A stretch of DNA of 64,000 bases, from assembly GCA_958296115.1 (NCBI GenBank), contig OY282442.1, positions 248,001 through 312,000 on the forward strand, given 5' to 3'. The position numbers and the translations under genes were made by a program. The notes under the pieces are model-generated. The model was given only the letters and a program-made list of their open reading frames with translations. It made no database searches and was not told the origin of the DNA. Positions 35,697-44,646 of the stretch are shown piece by piece; position 1 is the stretch's first letter, and each line of letters starts with the position of its first letter. Origin of the DNA: an uncultured Dehalococcoidia bacterium (lineage in GTDB: Bacteria > Chloroflexota > Dehalococcoidia > Lucifugimonadales > CAJWER01).

Positions 35697-38600
35697 CGGT
35701 CCGCCTCCACCTCCGAAAGCGTCTGCGCGACCCCGCTCGGCCAACGCACCTCTATCTCGTCCACCATCTCCGAATCCCCCAGCCCGAAGTGCATGTCCAA
35801 GCAGCTCATGGACAAGAACGAGCCGCTCGCCGTCAGCTCCCCCACCTGCGTCCGCGCCTCCCCCTCCGCGTCCGTCGTCCGCACGTAGACCCGCGCCCCA
35901 AGCCCGTCCGCGTTGCTGCCCGTGCCGTCCACACCCATCCTGCCCTTCAGCCGAAGCGCTATCCAGTGCCGCCCCTCGTTGTTGTTCATCCACACGAACA
36001 GCGGCCCCGGCGCGAACCCGATGCGCCCCGTCTTGTCGAATATCTCCCCGCTGCTGTTCGTGCCCACCAGGTCCACGTACCCGTCCCCGTCTATGTCGCA
36101 CTTGGCGAGACCCTTCCCGTTCTCGTGGAACTTCGGAAGGATGCGCTGCCGCTCCGCGTCGAACTCCGGATCCTTCGGGTCCAATACCGAATAGTCCACG
36201 TCCTGGATGTCCAGCAGCCCAGCCTCCACCGTTACATCCTCGAACGACCCCCGGCCGTCGCCTCGCAGCATCCGACCGGCGCTCTGGTAATACTCCCCGC
36301 GCGGCCCCTCGCCCCTCGCAATTAGCGACCCCAGCCAATAGAGGTCCTGGTCCCCGTCGTTCTCCATGTCGAAGAACGCCGCCCCGAATCCCAGGTCGTA
36401 CGCCGCAAGACCCGTCAGCGGCTGCCACGTGAGCAGCACGTTCGACGGGTTCAGCGACGCCGGCGGCATCAACCGGCTCGGCCTCACCCGCGTGCTCGGC
36501 GCCACGTCCACGTATGAACCCAGCTCGACCGAACCCATCCCGTCGCGGTCGTTCCGCAGCAGGAAATGGCTGCACGTCCCCCACACGAACCGATGCCCGT
36601 AGGCGCAGTCGCCCCCCGGATACGGCGGCAGGCGCAGCAGCGGATGAAACCCCACGTTGGTCACGAACACGTCCAGGTCCGCGTCCCCGTCGTAGTCCGC
36701 CGCCGCGAAGCTCATCCACGCCCCGGACCTGTCCAGCCCCATCCTGCGGGCCGCGGGCGTGAACCTCGCCCTCCCCGGCGTCGAATCGTTGCGGTATACC
36801 TTGAGACGGTCCCCGTCGTCCGCCACCCATAGGTCTTGGTCCCCGTCGTCGTCGTAATCGTAGAACAGGACTCCCCACGTCTGGCCGCTGGGGTCCCCGA
36901 CCCTGTTGCCCGACGAGTCCCGCAGCTCCGGGTCATAACCCTCATAGACCGCGCCGGCCCCCGCGTCCCCGAAGGTGATAGGCTCGCCGTTCGGATTCCG
37001 CATCACTATCTGCCCGCCCGCGACCCCCGCCTCCGCCGCAACCTCGGTGAAGGTCATGTCCCCGTTGTTCATGAACAGGTCGTTGTAGTGCCCGTGATGC
37101 GCCGGGTGGTCGAAACGCACGAACTCCATGTCCCCGTGATTGCCGACGTATATGTCCAGCCAGCCGTCCCCGTCCACGTCCGCGCAGGCCACCGCCTTGG
37201 TCGACCGAATGTTCACCCAGTCCCCAAACGCCGACTCGGTGATCTCCGTGAACGTCCCGTCCCGGTTGTTCCTGAACAGCCTGTCCTTCGTGATAGCCTT
37301 CAGCCCCGAAGAGATGCTCACCGCGCGGTAGTCCAGGTTGTCCCCAAGCCTGCCCATCGCGCCCACGTAGAGGTCCTGGTAGCCGTCGTTGTCCAGGTCG
37401 CACGCCGCGGCCGCGCTGCTGTTGCTGGCAGCCAGCGCAACGCCCGCCGCCTCCGCCGCGTCCGTGAAAGTCCCGTCCCCGTTGTTGCGGAACAGACGGT
37501 TCGGACCCCCCTCCGCCAGCAGCTCGATGAGAGCGTCCGACTCGGCCTGCGTTATGTAGATGTCCTGGTCGCCGTCGCGGTCGTAGTCGAATATCGCCAC
37601 GCCCGGAAACCGGCTCATCAGCGACGCCTTGTTCCCAAAGAGCCGATGCGCCGAGTTCGTGAAACGCGCGACCCCCACAGGACCATCCCCCGACACCGTT
37701 ACCGCCGCGCCCCCGCCCTCGGGCAAGACCGCCGGCGCCGCCCGGCTCGACAGCCCCCCGGACGCCGCTGCCGACGGCGTGTCCCACAGGAACGCCCCGA
37801 TGCCCAGAACCGCCAGCCCGCCGATCGCCCCCAGCGCCAACGTCGCCGACGCGAACGCCGCGACGGCGCGCTTGGGCATCACCTGCGCCAAGCCCCAGAA
37901 CGTTACCGGCCCCCCAGCCGCCGCCGTGAACAGCAGCGCCGCCGCCGGCGCCGTTCCCATCCCCAGCATCAACCCCAGCGCCACCAACGGAATCTCGAAC
38001 AGCAGAGGCACGTTGATCAGCGCTCCCAGGGCCGCGGCCGCAACCACCCCCTGCACGTCGTTGCCGAAGTACCGCGCCACCGTGTCGGGGCTGATCCACT
38101 GGATGACCAGGCCGCTCGCGAACCCCGCCGCCACCATGACAGGCCCCATCCGCGCGAGGTATCCGAGCGTGACGCGCGCCCAGTCCCTGAAACCCTCCGA
38201 CATCGCCCGCGCCCAGCCCGCCGTCTCCTCGGACTCCACGAAATCCGGCATCTCGACCGCCGGCGCGGGCTCCTCCTTCGGCCTGCGGAGCGTCATGACC
38301 ACTATCGGCCCCAGCAGCAGCGCCCCAGCGACCGCCATCACCACGCGGCTGAACCCCAGCAACGGCGTGAACACGAAGAACACCATCGCCAGGGCCGGCA
38401 CGTTCATCGTCGCCGACCCCTGCACCATCGCAATCGCGCCCTCGATGCCCGCGCCCCGGCGATGGAACGCCGACGAGACCGGCACGATGCACGCCGAGCA
38501 CAGGTTCATCACCGGGCCTATCAGCGCCCCCTTGACAGTGCGCTTGAAGGCGCTCCCCGACTCGAAGCTCCTGCCGCTTCCGGATGGAAACAGGAACGCT

Positions 38601-38881
38601 TCCGCCAGCCCCGCCACGAGGAACGCGAAGGTCATCCCGACCGCCACGAGCCGAAGATACGTTACGGAGAAGACCATCCACCGCTTGAACAGGCTGGCCC
38701 CAGGCTCCCGCTCGATGCAGAACCCCTGGAAGCACTGCACCTGCGGCGCGTTGACCGCGTCGAGGTCCGTCCCCACCGCGTCCAGCTTCGGAAAGCGGTT
38801 GAACGAGAAGAACAGCGCGAGGATAGCCAGGAAGAGAGCCGCCCCGACGAGCCTCTTCTTCCCGATAGAAGTGGTCAACAC
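35666..38881 (-). CDS. DUF318-type permease fused to FG-GAP/VCBS repeats and an ASPIC/UnbV domain
   Basis: 1071 residues. Residues 1-370 are a multi-helix permease resembling the PF03773 (SO_0444/ArsP-like) family, with NLCSACIVPVSSAF and a second-half NVPLLFEIPLVALGL. From about 400 come FG-GAP/VCBS-like repeats with Asp-rich calcium loops (FDYDRDGDQDIYI, CDLDNDGYQDLYVG, DVDGDGWLDIYVG, CDIDGDGYVDLVG). An ASPIC/UnbV-like end follows (DGLGARVYV, GLGDSEMVDEIEVRWPSG). The propeller would lie outside the cell. ASPIC/FG-GAP (CRTAC1) proteins are normally separate and secreted, and the permease family exports metals or arsenicals, so the fusion is odd. Start is GTG 38881 or the TTG next to it. Confidence 0.85.
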   Translation of the reverse strand: MLTTSIGKKRLVGAALFLAILALFFSFNRFPKLDAVGTDLDAVNAPQVQCFQGFCIEREPGASLFKRWMVFSVTYLRLVAVGMTFAFLVAGLAEAFLFPSGSGRSFESGSAFKRTVKGALIGPVMNLCSACIVPVSSAFHRRGAGIEGAIAMVQGSATMNVPALAMVFFVFTPLLGFSRVVMAVAGALLLGPIVVMTLRRPKEEPAPAVEMPDFVESEETAGWARAMSEGFRDWARVTLGYLARMGPVMVAAGFASGLVIQWISPDTVARYFGNDVQGVVAAAALGALINVPLLFEIPLVALGLMLGMGTAPAAALLFTAAAGGPVTFWGLAQVMPKRAVAAFASATLALGAIGGLAVLGIGAFLWDTPSAAASGGLSSRAAPAVLPEGGGAAVTVSGDGPVGVARFTNSAHRLFGNKASLMSRFPGVAIFDYDRDGDQDIYITQAESDALIELLAEGGPNRLFRNNGDGTFTDAAEAAGVALAASNSSAAAACDLDNDGYQDLYVGAMGRLGDNLDYRAVSISSGLKAITKDRLFRNNRDGTFTEITESAFGDWVNIRSTKAVACADVDGDGWLDIYVGNHGDMEFVRFDHPAHHGHYNDLFMNNGDMTFTEVAAEAGVAGGQIVMRNPNGEPITFGDAGAGAVYEGYDPELRDSSGNRVGDPSGQTWGVLFYDYDDDGDQDLWVADDGDRLKVYRNDSTPGRARFTPAARRMGLDRSGAWMSFAAADYDGDADLDVFVTNVGFHPLLRLPPYPGGDCAYGHRFVWGTCSHFLLRNDRDGMGSVELGSYVDVAPSTRVRPSRLMPPASLNPSNVLLTWQPLTGLAAYDLGFGAAFFDMENDGDQDLYWLGSLIARGEGPRGEYYQSAGRMLRGDGRGSFEDVTVEAGLLDIQDVDYSVLDPKDPEFDAERQRILPKFHENGKGLAKCDIDGDGYVDLVGTNSSGEIFDKTGRIGFAPGPLFVWMNNNEGRHWIALRLKGRMGVDGTGSNADGLGARVYVRTTDAEGEARTQVGELTASGSFLSMSCLDMHFGLGDSEMVDEIEVRWPSGVAQTLSEVEADRVVEITEPAG

Positions 38882-39051
38882 CAGTCAGAAACCTCCATCA
38901 GCCAACCCCATATTACACAAACTCGCGCCGGGTTTGCCGCGGCGCGCCGACCGAAATCCCGCTGGGTGTTGGCGCGTTCGGCGGTTTGGTTGTAGAATGA
39001 GTCCGCGCTTGGCGCGGCCGGCGCCAAGGGTAATCAAGGGCAGGTGGGCCA

Positions 39052-39882
39052 ATGTCTGCGACGAACATAGCGAACAGATTCCTCGTACTCCTTGCCGCGA
39101 GCCTCGCGGCTATCATGCTGGCGGCGTGCGGCTCCGGCGATGACGACGCCCTGGAACCGACCGGGGTAGCCAGCACGCCCGCCGAGAATACGGCGGCCGC
39201 GGAGCCTGCCAGCTCGCCCGTCACGAGACGCACGCCTATCCCAGAGCCGACGGCGGCCGCGGAGCCGGCCGCCTCGCCCGTTACGAGACGCACGCCTGCG
39301 CCGGAGCCGGCGAAGAAACAGTACGACGCGCCGCCCCCGATGACCATAGACCCGGAGAAGAGCTACACGGCCACGTTCACGCTGGCCAAGGGCGGTGAGT
39401 TCACCATTGAGCTCTACCCCAAGGAGGCCCCCGTCACGGTCAACAGCTTCGTATTCCTCGCCAGGGACGGCTTCTACGACGGCGTAACGTTCCACCGGGT
39501 CATCAAGAGTCCGCAGCCGTTCATGGCGCAGGGCGGCGACCCCACGGGCACGGGGACCGGAGGGCCGGGCTACAGGTTCGCCAACGAGGTCAGCCCTCTG
39601 CGAAGGCACGACACGCCCGGCTCGGTCTCGATGGCGAACTCAGGCGGGACGGCCACAAACGGCAGCCAGTTCTTCATCACGTTCGTCCCGACGCCGTTCC
39701 TGGACGGCTACGAGGCGGACGGCACGCCGAAGGACTGCGCGACGCGGGGCGTATCCTGCCACACCGTCTTCGGACGGGTGATAGAGGGTATGGAGGTGGT
39801 CAACGGCCTCTCCGCCCGCGACCCGGCGACGGCGACAACGCCGGGGGACGCCATCGAGACGATCACCATCTCCGAGGAATAG
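39052..39882 (+). CDS. Cyclophilin-type peptidyl-prolyl isomerase lipoprotein
   Basis: 276 residues. A signal peptide ends in lipobox LAAC (Cys at about 25). A linker follows with an imperfect repeat ([21 protein letters not shown]). The cyclophilin domain spans about 100-275: [70 protein letters not shown] and [14 protein letters not shown]. Catalytic Arg (FHRVI) and the Gln of FMAQGGD are present. It should speed folding of exported proteins on the outer membrane face. An extragenic repeat follows it. Confidence 0.94.
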   Translation: MSATNIANRFLVLLAASLAAIMLAACGSGDDDALEPTGVASTPAENTAAAEPASSPVTRRTPIPEPTAAAEPAASPVTRRTPAPEPAKKQYDAPPPMTIDPEKSYTATFTLAKGGEFTIELYPKEAPVTVNSFVFLARDGFYDGVTFHRVIKSPQPFMAQGGDPTGTGTGGPGYRFANEVSPLRRHDTPGSVSMANSGGTATNGSQFFITFVPTPFLDGYEADGTPKDCATRGVSCHTVFGRVIEGMEVVNGLSARDPATATTPGDAIETITISEE

Positions 39883-39898
39883 CGCCGCTTCTCAATCG

Positions 39899-39962
39899 CC
39901 CTCACCCTAACCCATCGAGGGAGAGGGGAGGGGAGCAGGCGGGACGCCTTGCGCTCCAAGGA
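39899..39962. repeat. Composite extragenic repeat (inverted orientation)
   Basis: CCCTCACCCTAACCCATCGAGGGAGAGGGG is followed by AGCAGGCGGGACGCCTTGCGCTCC, 16 bases after the cyclophilin stop. The first arm is shortened. Confidence 0.7.
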
Positions 39963-40111
39963 TGAAGGGCGGGACTGCCTGCCCGTCATATTAAATGGAC
40001 GGAGCGGCGGCAGCCCGGACTTCCTCAGGTCGCGGCATGAGAAAGCGGACCGCCTGCCCGGCGGTCCGCTTCTGTTTGTCTGCTATTGCGCGGCAGCTTC
40101 AGACTGCGTAT

Positions 40112-42304
40112 CTAGTCGTCCGCGCTCGCCATCTCCGGCTCTCCCATCGGCGCCGCCATGAAGGTGTAGAGCCTCCCGCGGGCGCCGATCCACGTCCTGT
40201 TCTCGATGACCGCCTGGTCGGTGAGCGGCTGATTGTTCACGCGCACCGTCGGGCGCTCGCCGGCGTTGACGTGGACGCGGATGCCGCCTCCCGCGAACTT
40301 GAAGACGACCCCTTCGAGCCCTGGTATGCCGAGGTCCTTGCCATCCACGGAGCTCTTGCGGAAGAGATTGGCCATCAAGCCGCGCTTGACGGTGGAGAAG
40401 TCCACGAGGGGCGCGTCCCCGTCGCCGTATATGTAGCCGTACGGCCGAGCCTGGAGCAGGGAATAGATCCCAATCCCCCCCACGGTCGTTAGCAGCAGGG
40501 TTGCGGCGATGGCCATCCACGGGAGCGAGAGCGGCTGCCGCTGCCGAGCCGCCGGAGACGGCGCCACCGGCGCGGGCTGAGCGGCTGCGGGCTGCTGTTC
40601 GACCACGGGCGCCACCGGCGCGGGCTGAGCGGCTGCGGGCTGCGGCTGCTGGACCACCGGCGCGGCGGCCGGCGCCTCGGGAGCGCTGGACCTAATCACC
40701 AGCGCGTCGGTGAGCCTGGAGAAGCTGTTCCCGCCGTACTCGGCGTCGAGCTGGATCGCGACGGAGTATGCGCCCGGATCCGAGACCGTGAGGAACACCT
40801 CGTACTCCCACGCCGGCCCGTCGCCGAACAAGCTCTTGGGCACTATCTCGACGTCGGCCTGCGAGCCGGAGGAGGCGTTCACGATTGGCGCCAGCGCGTT
40901 CTGAGGGACGGAGTAGGGGGCCTTGTCTATGTGGACGAGCACGTCCGCGACGTGCGTCCGCTCTCCGGGCTTCAGCTCCTCGATATCCACGCTGTCCACT
41001 ACCAAGCCCGGGTATGCCTCGGCCTTGAACGTGGTGGAGGACGTGAGCCTGTAGTTGAACTCGAACCAGAGAAGCTCGAGGTCGACCTTGTACTCTCCGG
41101 CGGAGGAGAACGGCGGCGGCAGCGTCGAGTACGCGCCGTCACCGGCGGCTCTGTCGCCCGCGGCCCCGTCGTCGAGCATCTCGATCTTGATCTTGGCGCC
41201 CTCGGGGGTGGTGATAGTGGCTATCACCTGGACGTCGTCGAGCTTGACCAGCCGGTCGCCCTCTGTGACGTAGGCGACCATGGAGGCGGCCTGGTCTATC
41301 GGCACGGAGCCGGAGGTTTCCAGGACGAGCCCGTAGTCGTTGGAGGCGTGGCTCCAGAGCGAGACCGTGGTTTCGAGGTCCCGGATGTCCACCTTCCAGT
41401 TGCCCGGGGTCGGGTCCTGGATCTCCCAGATGACGGCGTTGGGGGTCTCGGTGGTTCGATACGTCGCGCGTTCGTCCGAGATGGCGAACCCGGTGGGGTC
41501 GCTGAGCTGGAAGGAGCCCTGCTCTTGGTCCCTGAATATGAGGATGGTCGTCTCGCTGGTTCCCGGCGCGACGCTGACGACCGAGCTCATGAGCTCGTTG
41601 GCCTCCAGGCTCCGGGCGCCAAGCTCGACCAGGGTTCCGCGGGCCCGGCGGCTCAGGGTATCGTCTGCCACGTCGCTGAGGCCCGTGGACGCGGCCAGGT
41701 CGAACGAACGGCCGCCCGTCGCGTTCGAGTACGTATCAAGGAAGCTCTTTGCCGCGGGCTCCGCTCCCGGCAGGCTCACGCCGTTGAGGCTCCAGCCTCG
41801 CTCGGTGAGCTTGCCAATGAGGGGCTGGAGGCTGCTGGAGAGCCGCTCGAAGTCGTTGTCGGGCGAGTCCCCGACCATCAGGTATATGCGGGAGCCTTCC
41901 GACGCGCGCTCCGCGACCATGGCGGCGTGTGTCTCGAGCAGCGCGGTGGCCAGGTCGTCGGAGCGTATCGTTATGGGCCAACGCAGGACGGCGTCGAAAT
42001 CGGCGCGGACCCGCTTGAAGGCTGAGGCCGTGGGCCGATAGGGACCGACGAAGTGGTCAGAGTCGTCGGTAACCATGAACATGTACATGTCGTCGCGTTC
42101 TAGGGTGGTGAGCAGGCTCACGAAGGAGCTTGCGAGGTCGGCCGCGGGCATGGACGCGCGCGCCGATATTCCATCCACCACTATCATCGAGATGGGCCGG
42201 GTGATCTCGGAGTCGGCTGACGCGCCCCGCGTATCAGCCCATTGCACTCCTCCGAAGACCGCGAGAACCAGAACCAGCGCGACCGAGAACTTGGCTGTTT
42301 TCAT
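40112..42304 (-). CDS. Membrane-anchored VWA-domain protein with FHA-like C-terminus
   Basis: 730 residues from ATG 42304 with GGAGGTT upstream. A signal peptide is followed by a VWA-like domain at about 35-220; the first metal site reads IVVDGISARASM instead of DxSxS, so metal binding is doubtful. Beta-sandwich regions follow (about 235-540), then a Pro/Ala/Gln-rich repeated linker (QPAPVAPVVEQQPAAAQPAPVAP) and a membrane helix near 600. The last ~110 residues resemble a degenerate FHA domain (FKFAGGGIRVHV, PTVRVNNQPL, WIGARGRLYTF). Such chains couple an outer sensor to inner partners. No kinase or phosphatase gene is adjacent. Confidence 0.7.
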   Translation of the reverse strand: MKTAKFSVALVLVLAVFGGVQWADTRGASADSEITRPISMIVVDGISARASMPAADLASSFVSLLTTLERDDMYMFMVTDDSDHFVGPYRPTASAFKRVRADFDAVLRWPITIRSDDLATALLETHAAMVAERASEGSRIYLMVGDSPDNDFERLSSSLQPLIGKLTERGWSLNGVSLPGAEPAAKSFLDTYSNATGGRSFDLAASTGLSDVADDTLSRRARGTLVELGARSLEANELMSSVVSVAPGTSETTILIFRDQEQGSFQLSDPTGFAISDERATYRTTETPNAVIWEIQDPTPGNWKVDIRDLETTVSLWSHASNDYGLVLETSGSVPIDQAASMVAYVTEGDRLVKLDDVQVIATITTPEGAKIKIEMLDDGAAGDRAAGDGAYSTLPPPFSSAGEYKVDLELLWFEFNYRLTSSTTFKAEAYPGLVVDSVDIEELKPGERTHVADVLVHIDKAPYSVPQNALAPIVNASSGSQADVEIVPKSLFGDGPAWEYEVFLTVSDPGAYSVAIQLDAEYGGNSFSRLTDALVIRSSAPEAPAAAPVVQQPQPAAAQPAPVAPVVEQQPAAAQPAPVAPSPAARQRQPLSLPWMAIAATLLLTTVGGIGIYSLLQARPYGYIYGDGDAPLVDFSTVKRGLMANLFRKSSVDGKDLGIPGLEGVVFKFAGGGIRVHVNAGERPTVRVNNQPLTDQAVIENRTWIGARGRLYTFMAAPMGEPEMASADD

Positions 42305-42793
42305 ATTCAAACCTCCACTTGACAGACAACCTTAATAGCGGAACTGTACATTAGTCAACTAAAATCTAGTCAAAGTTATGGTTAAAGTTATGCTCATTTG
42401 TTCCCGGACAGCCGCCTATGGGAATCACCCTCACCCGTCGAGGGAGAGGGGATGAGACGGGGGCAGGCGGGACGGCTGCGCTCCGGGGATGGGGGAGGGC
42501 CGGCGGGATAACACGGAGAGGAGCAGGCGGCATCCGGGAATCACCCTCGCCCTCTCCCGTCAAGGGAGAGGGGATGAGACGGGGGCAGGCGGGACGGCTG
42601 CGCTCCGGGGATGGGGGAGGGCCGGCGGGATAACACGGAGAGGAGCAGGCGGCGTTCTGGATCACCCTCACCCTAGCCCTCTCCCGTCGAGGGAGAGGGG
42701 ATGAGACGGGGGCAGGCGGGACGGCTGCGGTCCGGGGGTGAGGGCGGGACGCCGGGATACGTAGGGGAGCAGGGCGGTTGTTGTTGGGGGCGT
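42305..42793. other. Gap dominated by tandem repeats
   Basis: Near 42345-42400 there is an AT-rich patch with the direct repeat GTCAAAGTTATGGTTAAAGTTATG that may hold the promoter of the reverse-strand VWA gene. From about 42420 the gap is filled by three ~120-bp tandem repeats. No gene is supported. Confidence 0.6.
42420..42775. repeat. Three tandem ~120-bp units containing the extragenic repeat
   Basis: Units start near 42420, 42537 and 42658. Each has ATCACCCTC, the CTCTCCC/GGGAGAGG palindrome, then GATGAGACGGGGGCAGGCGG, GACGGCTGCGCTCCGGGG and, in the first two, GCCGGCGGGATAACACGGAG. The third diverges at its end. Copy number probably varies among strains. Confidence 0.85.
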
Positions 42794-43693
42794 CTATGGC
42801 AGGTACTGGCGGTTCACTTTTGCGACGTATGAGAAGGTGGGGTTCACGAATTGCGTGCAGCGCGCTTCCAGCACTTGGCCGAGGAACATGTATGCCTCTC
42901 CGCGCGGCATCGCGTACTCGTCTTCGAGCCATAGCACCATCTCCGAGAGCGCGGTTCGGAAGGCGTCCTCGGCGGGCCGCGCTTGGCCGGTGGTCATGAC
43001 GTGGGTCGCGTCGGTGATTCGGGGCCAGGTCATGGAATCGGGCTTGTCGCCCAGCTCGCACCGGAGCCTGACCGTTCCGCCCGCCTCGATGCCGCCGGCG
43101 CCGCATATCTCGCCGTCTCCCTGCCGGGCGTGCATGTCGCCCACGTGGAGCAGCGCGCCGGGGACGTTGACGGGCAGGTGGACGGACGCGCCCGTGGTTA
43201 CTTCGGGTATGTCGAAGTTGCCGCCCCATTCTCCGCACCAGCCGTTGTGCCAGCGGGTGCGCTGCGGCGCGACGCCGACGAAGCCCAGCATCGGCTTGGC
43301 GGGGATCTTGAGGGAGCCGCTCCAATGGATGTAGCCGCCGCTGATTTCGACGACCTTGTGGTGCGAGCCGACGCCGGTGCCTCCCAGCCATCCCGGCATG
43401 GCGCCGTTCGAACCTCGAAACGAGGTGTACCCGATGGGGTCCACGTCTATCTTGCCGACATGGACGGTGAGCGCCTGGCCTGGCTCCGCGCCGTTGACGT
43501 ATATGCAGCCGCTCGAGGGATTGCCTCCGCGCAGCTTGCGCCGCAGCTCGTCCTCGTCAGGCCTGCCCTCGACCCATTGTCCAAGGTTGATCTGGGTCTC
43601 GACCTCGAACTCCTCCCCGGGCTCGACATGCAGGGTGGGTTCGTTGTCCGGGCCGGTCTCGAAGTACAGGATGTCCTTGGTGGCGCGTTTCAT
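42794..43693 (-). CDS. Acetamidase/formamidase family protein
   Basis: 299 residues from ATG 43693; the frame open to 43909 lacks a start signal and is Arg-rich. Family landmarks are HVEPGEEFEVET, the GCIYVNGAEPGQALTVHVG strand, GGNFDIPEV, and the metal/active-site stretch LLHVGDMHARQGDGEICGAGGIEA. These enzymes hydrolyse formamide or acetamide to ammonia and the acid. Only about 300 residues, shorter than the ~400-residue fungal/methylotroph enzymes but normal for the bacterial FmdA-like group. A gene for an amidase-signature enzyme follows at 44647 on the other strand. Confidence 0.88.
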   Translation of the reverse strand: MKRATKDILYFETGPDNEPTLHVEPGEEFEVETQINLGQWVEGRPDEDELRRKLRGGNPSSGCIYVNGAEPGQALTVHVGKIDVDPIGYTSFRGSNGAMPGWLGGTGVGSHHKVVEISGGYIHWSGSLKIPAKPMLGFVGVAPQRTRWHNGWCGEWGGNFDIPEVTTGASVHLPVNVPGALLHVGDMHARQGDGEICGAGGIEAGGTVRLRCELGDKPDSMTWPRITDATHVMTTGQARPAEDAFRTALSEMVLWLEDEYAMPRGEAYMFLGQVLEARCTQFVNPTFSYVAKVNRQYLP

Positions 43694-43873
43694 TGGGCAT
43701 CTCCGCAGGGGGGCGTTTCGAGACCGAACGATAGCCAGCCGGCGACGCCGGCGCAAGGGCATTCGGTCGACATTCGATGCGGAAACGTGCGGAAACTTAT
43801 TGAACCATGCTTGACACTTTGCAATACTAGGCGCAACTTGGAGCCAATTGCCCGCCGCGCGGGGAGGACGACC

Positions 43874-44533
43874 GTGAACTGGAGCGTATTGAAGATAATC
43901 GAGAATCACGTCCAGGGCAGGACGTTGGCGGGGCTCGTCGCCCTGGTGCCGCTCATCGTCACCATAGTCGTCCTCTTCTTCATAATCCAGCGCGCGGACG
44001 ACTTCGTCTTCCTATTCATTCGGAACCAGCCCTGGGCCTTTACGGGCATCGGATTGGTCGCGCTCATCATCTTCTGCTACCTCATCGGCCTGCTAATCGC
44101 CATACCCTTGGGCAGGGCGATCATGGGCGGAGTAAGCAGGGTCCTGAGGACCATACCAGTTGTCAAGACCATATTCGGGGTTACCGAGCAGGCGACGGCC
44201 GCCGTCACCTCGCAGTTCAACTTCAGCAGGGTCGTCTTTCTGGAATGGCCGCGCCAGGGCATGGCGGCGATAGGCTTCCTCACGGGGCACATGTACTCCA
44301 GCGAAGGGAATAGGTCGATCGCCATCGTCTATATTCCCACCGTTCCAAACCCGACGTCCGGCAACATAGCCATAGTCCCCGAAGACGACCTGATGGAAAC
44401 CGACCTATCGGTGGAGGACGCCATGAAGCTGGTCTTCTCCGGGGGCATAGTGCTGCCCGAGTCTATCTCGTTGGCGAGGGTCAGGAACTCCGACTCCGAG
44501 CTCATCGGCCAGTTCTTCCCGGGGCAGCTATAG
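43874..44533 (+). CDS. DUF502 membrane protein
   Basis: 219 residues from GTG 43874 with GGGGAGGACG upstream. Two N-terminal membrane helices (LVALVPLIVTIVVLFFI and GLVALIIFCYLIGLLI) are followed by the DUF502 core: IPVVKTIFGVTEQ, FSRVVFLEWPRQGMAAIGFLTG, YIPTVPNPTSGNIAIVPEDD and DAMKLVFSGGIVLP. The family is widespread in bacteria and plants (LIKE-COV) and its molecular function is unclear to me. It is divergent from the acetamidase gene. Confidence 0.93.
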   Translation: MNWSVLKIIENHVQGRTLAGLVALVPLIVTIVVLFFIIQRADDFVFLFIRNQPWAFTGIGLVALIIFCYLIGLLIAIPLGRAIMGGVSRVLRTIPVVKTIFGVTEQATAAVTSQFNFSRVVFLEWPRQGMAAIGFLTGHMYSSEGNRSIAIVYIPTVPNPTSGNIAIVPEDDLMETDLSVEDAMKLVFSGGIVLPESISLARVRNSDSELIGQFFPGQL

Positions 44534-44539
44534 CGGGGG

Positions 44540-44620
44540 GATCACCCTCACCCTAGCCCTCTCCCGTCGAGGGAGAGGGCTAGGGAGCAGTGCGGGACGC
44601 CTGCGCTCCAGGGATGGGGA
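44540..44620. repeat. Composite extragenic repeat
   Basis: ATCACCCTCACCCTAGCCC, the perfect arms CTCTCCC/GGGAGAGG, then GCGGGACGCCTGCGCTCCAGGG, between DUF502 and the amidase gene. Confidence 0.8.
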
Positions 44621-44646
44621 TAAGGCGGGAGGCTAGGAGGTAGGCG

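Noticed and set aside
42420-42775. Tandem repeats as a possible CRISPR
   Set aside because: Only three ~120-bp units, nearly identical throughout, with no spacer-like unique segments.
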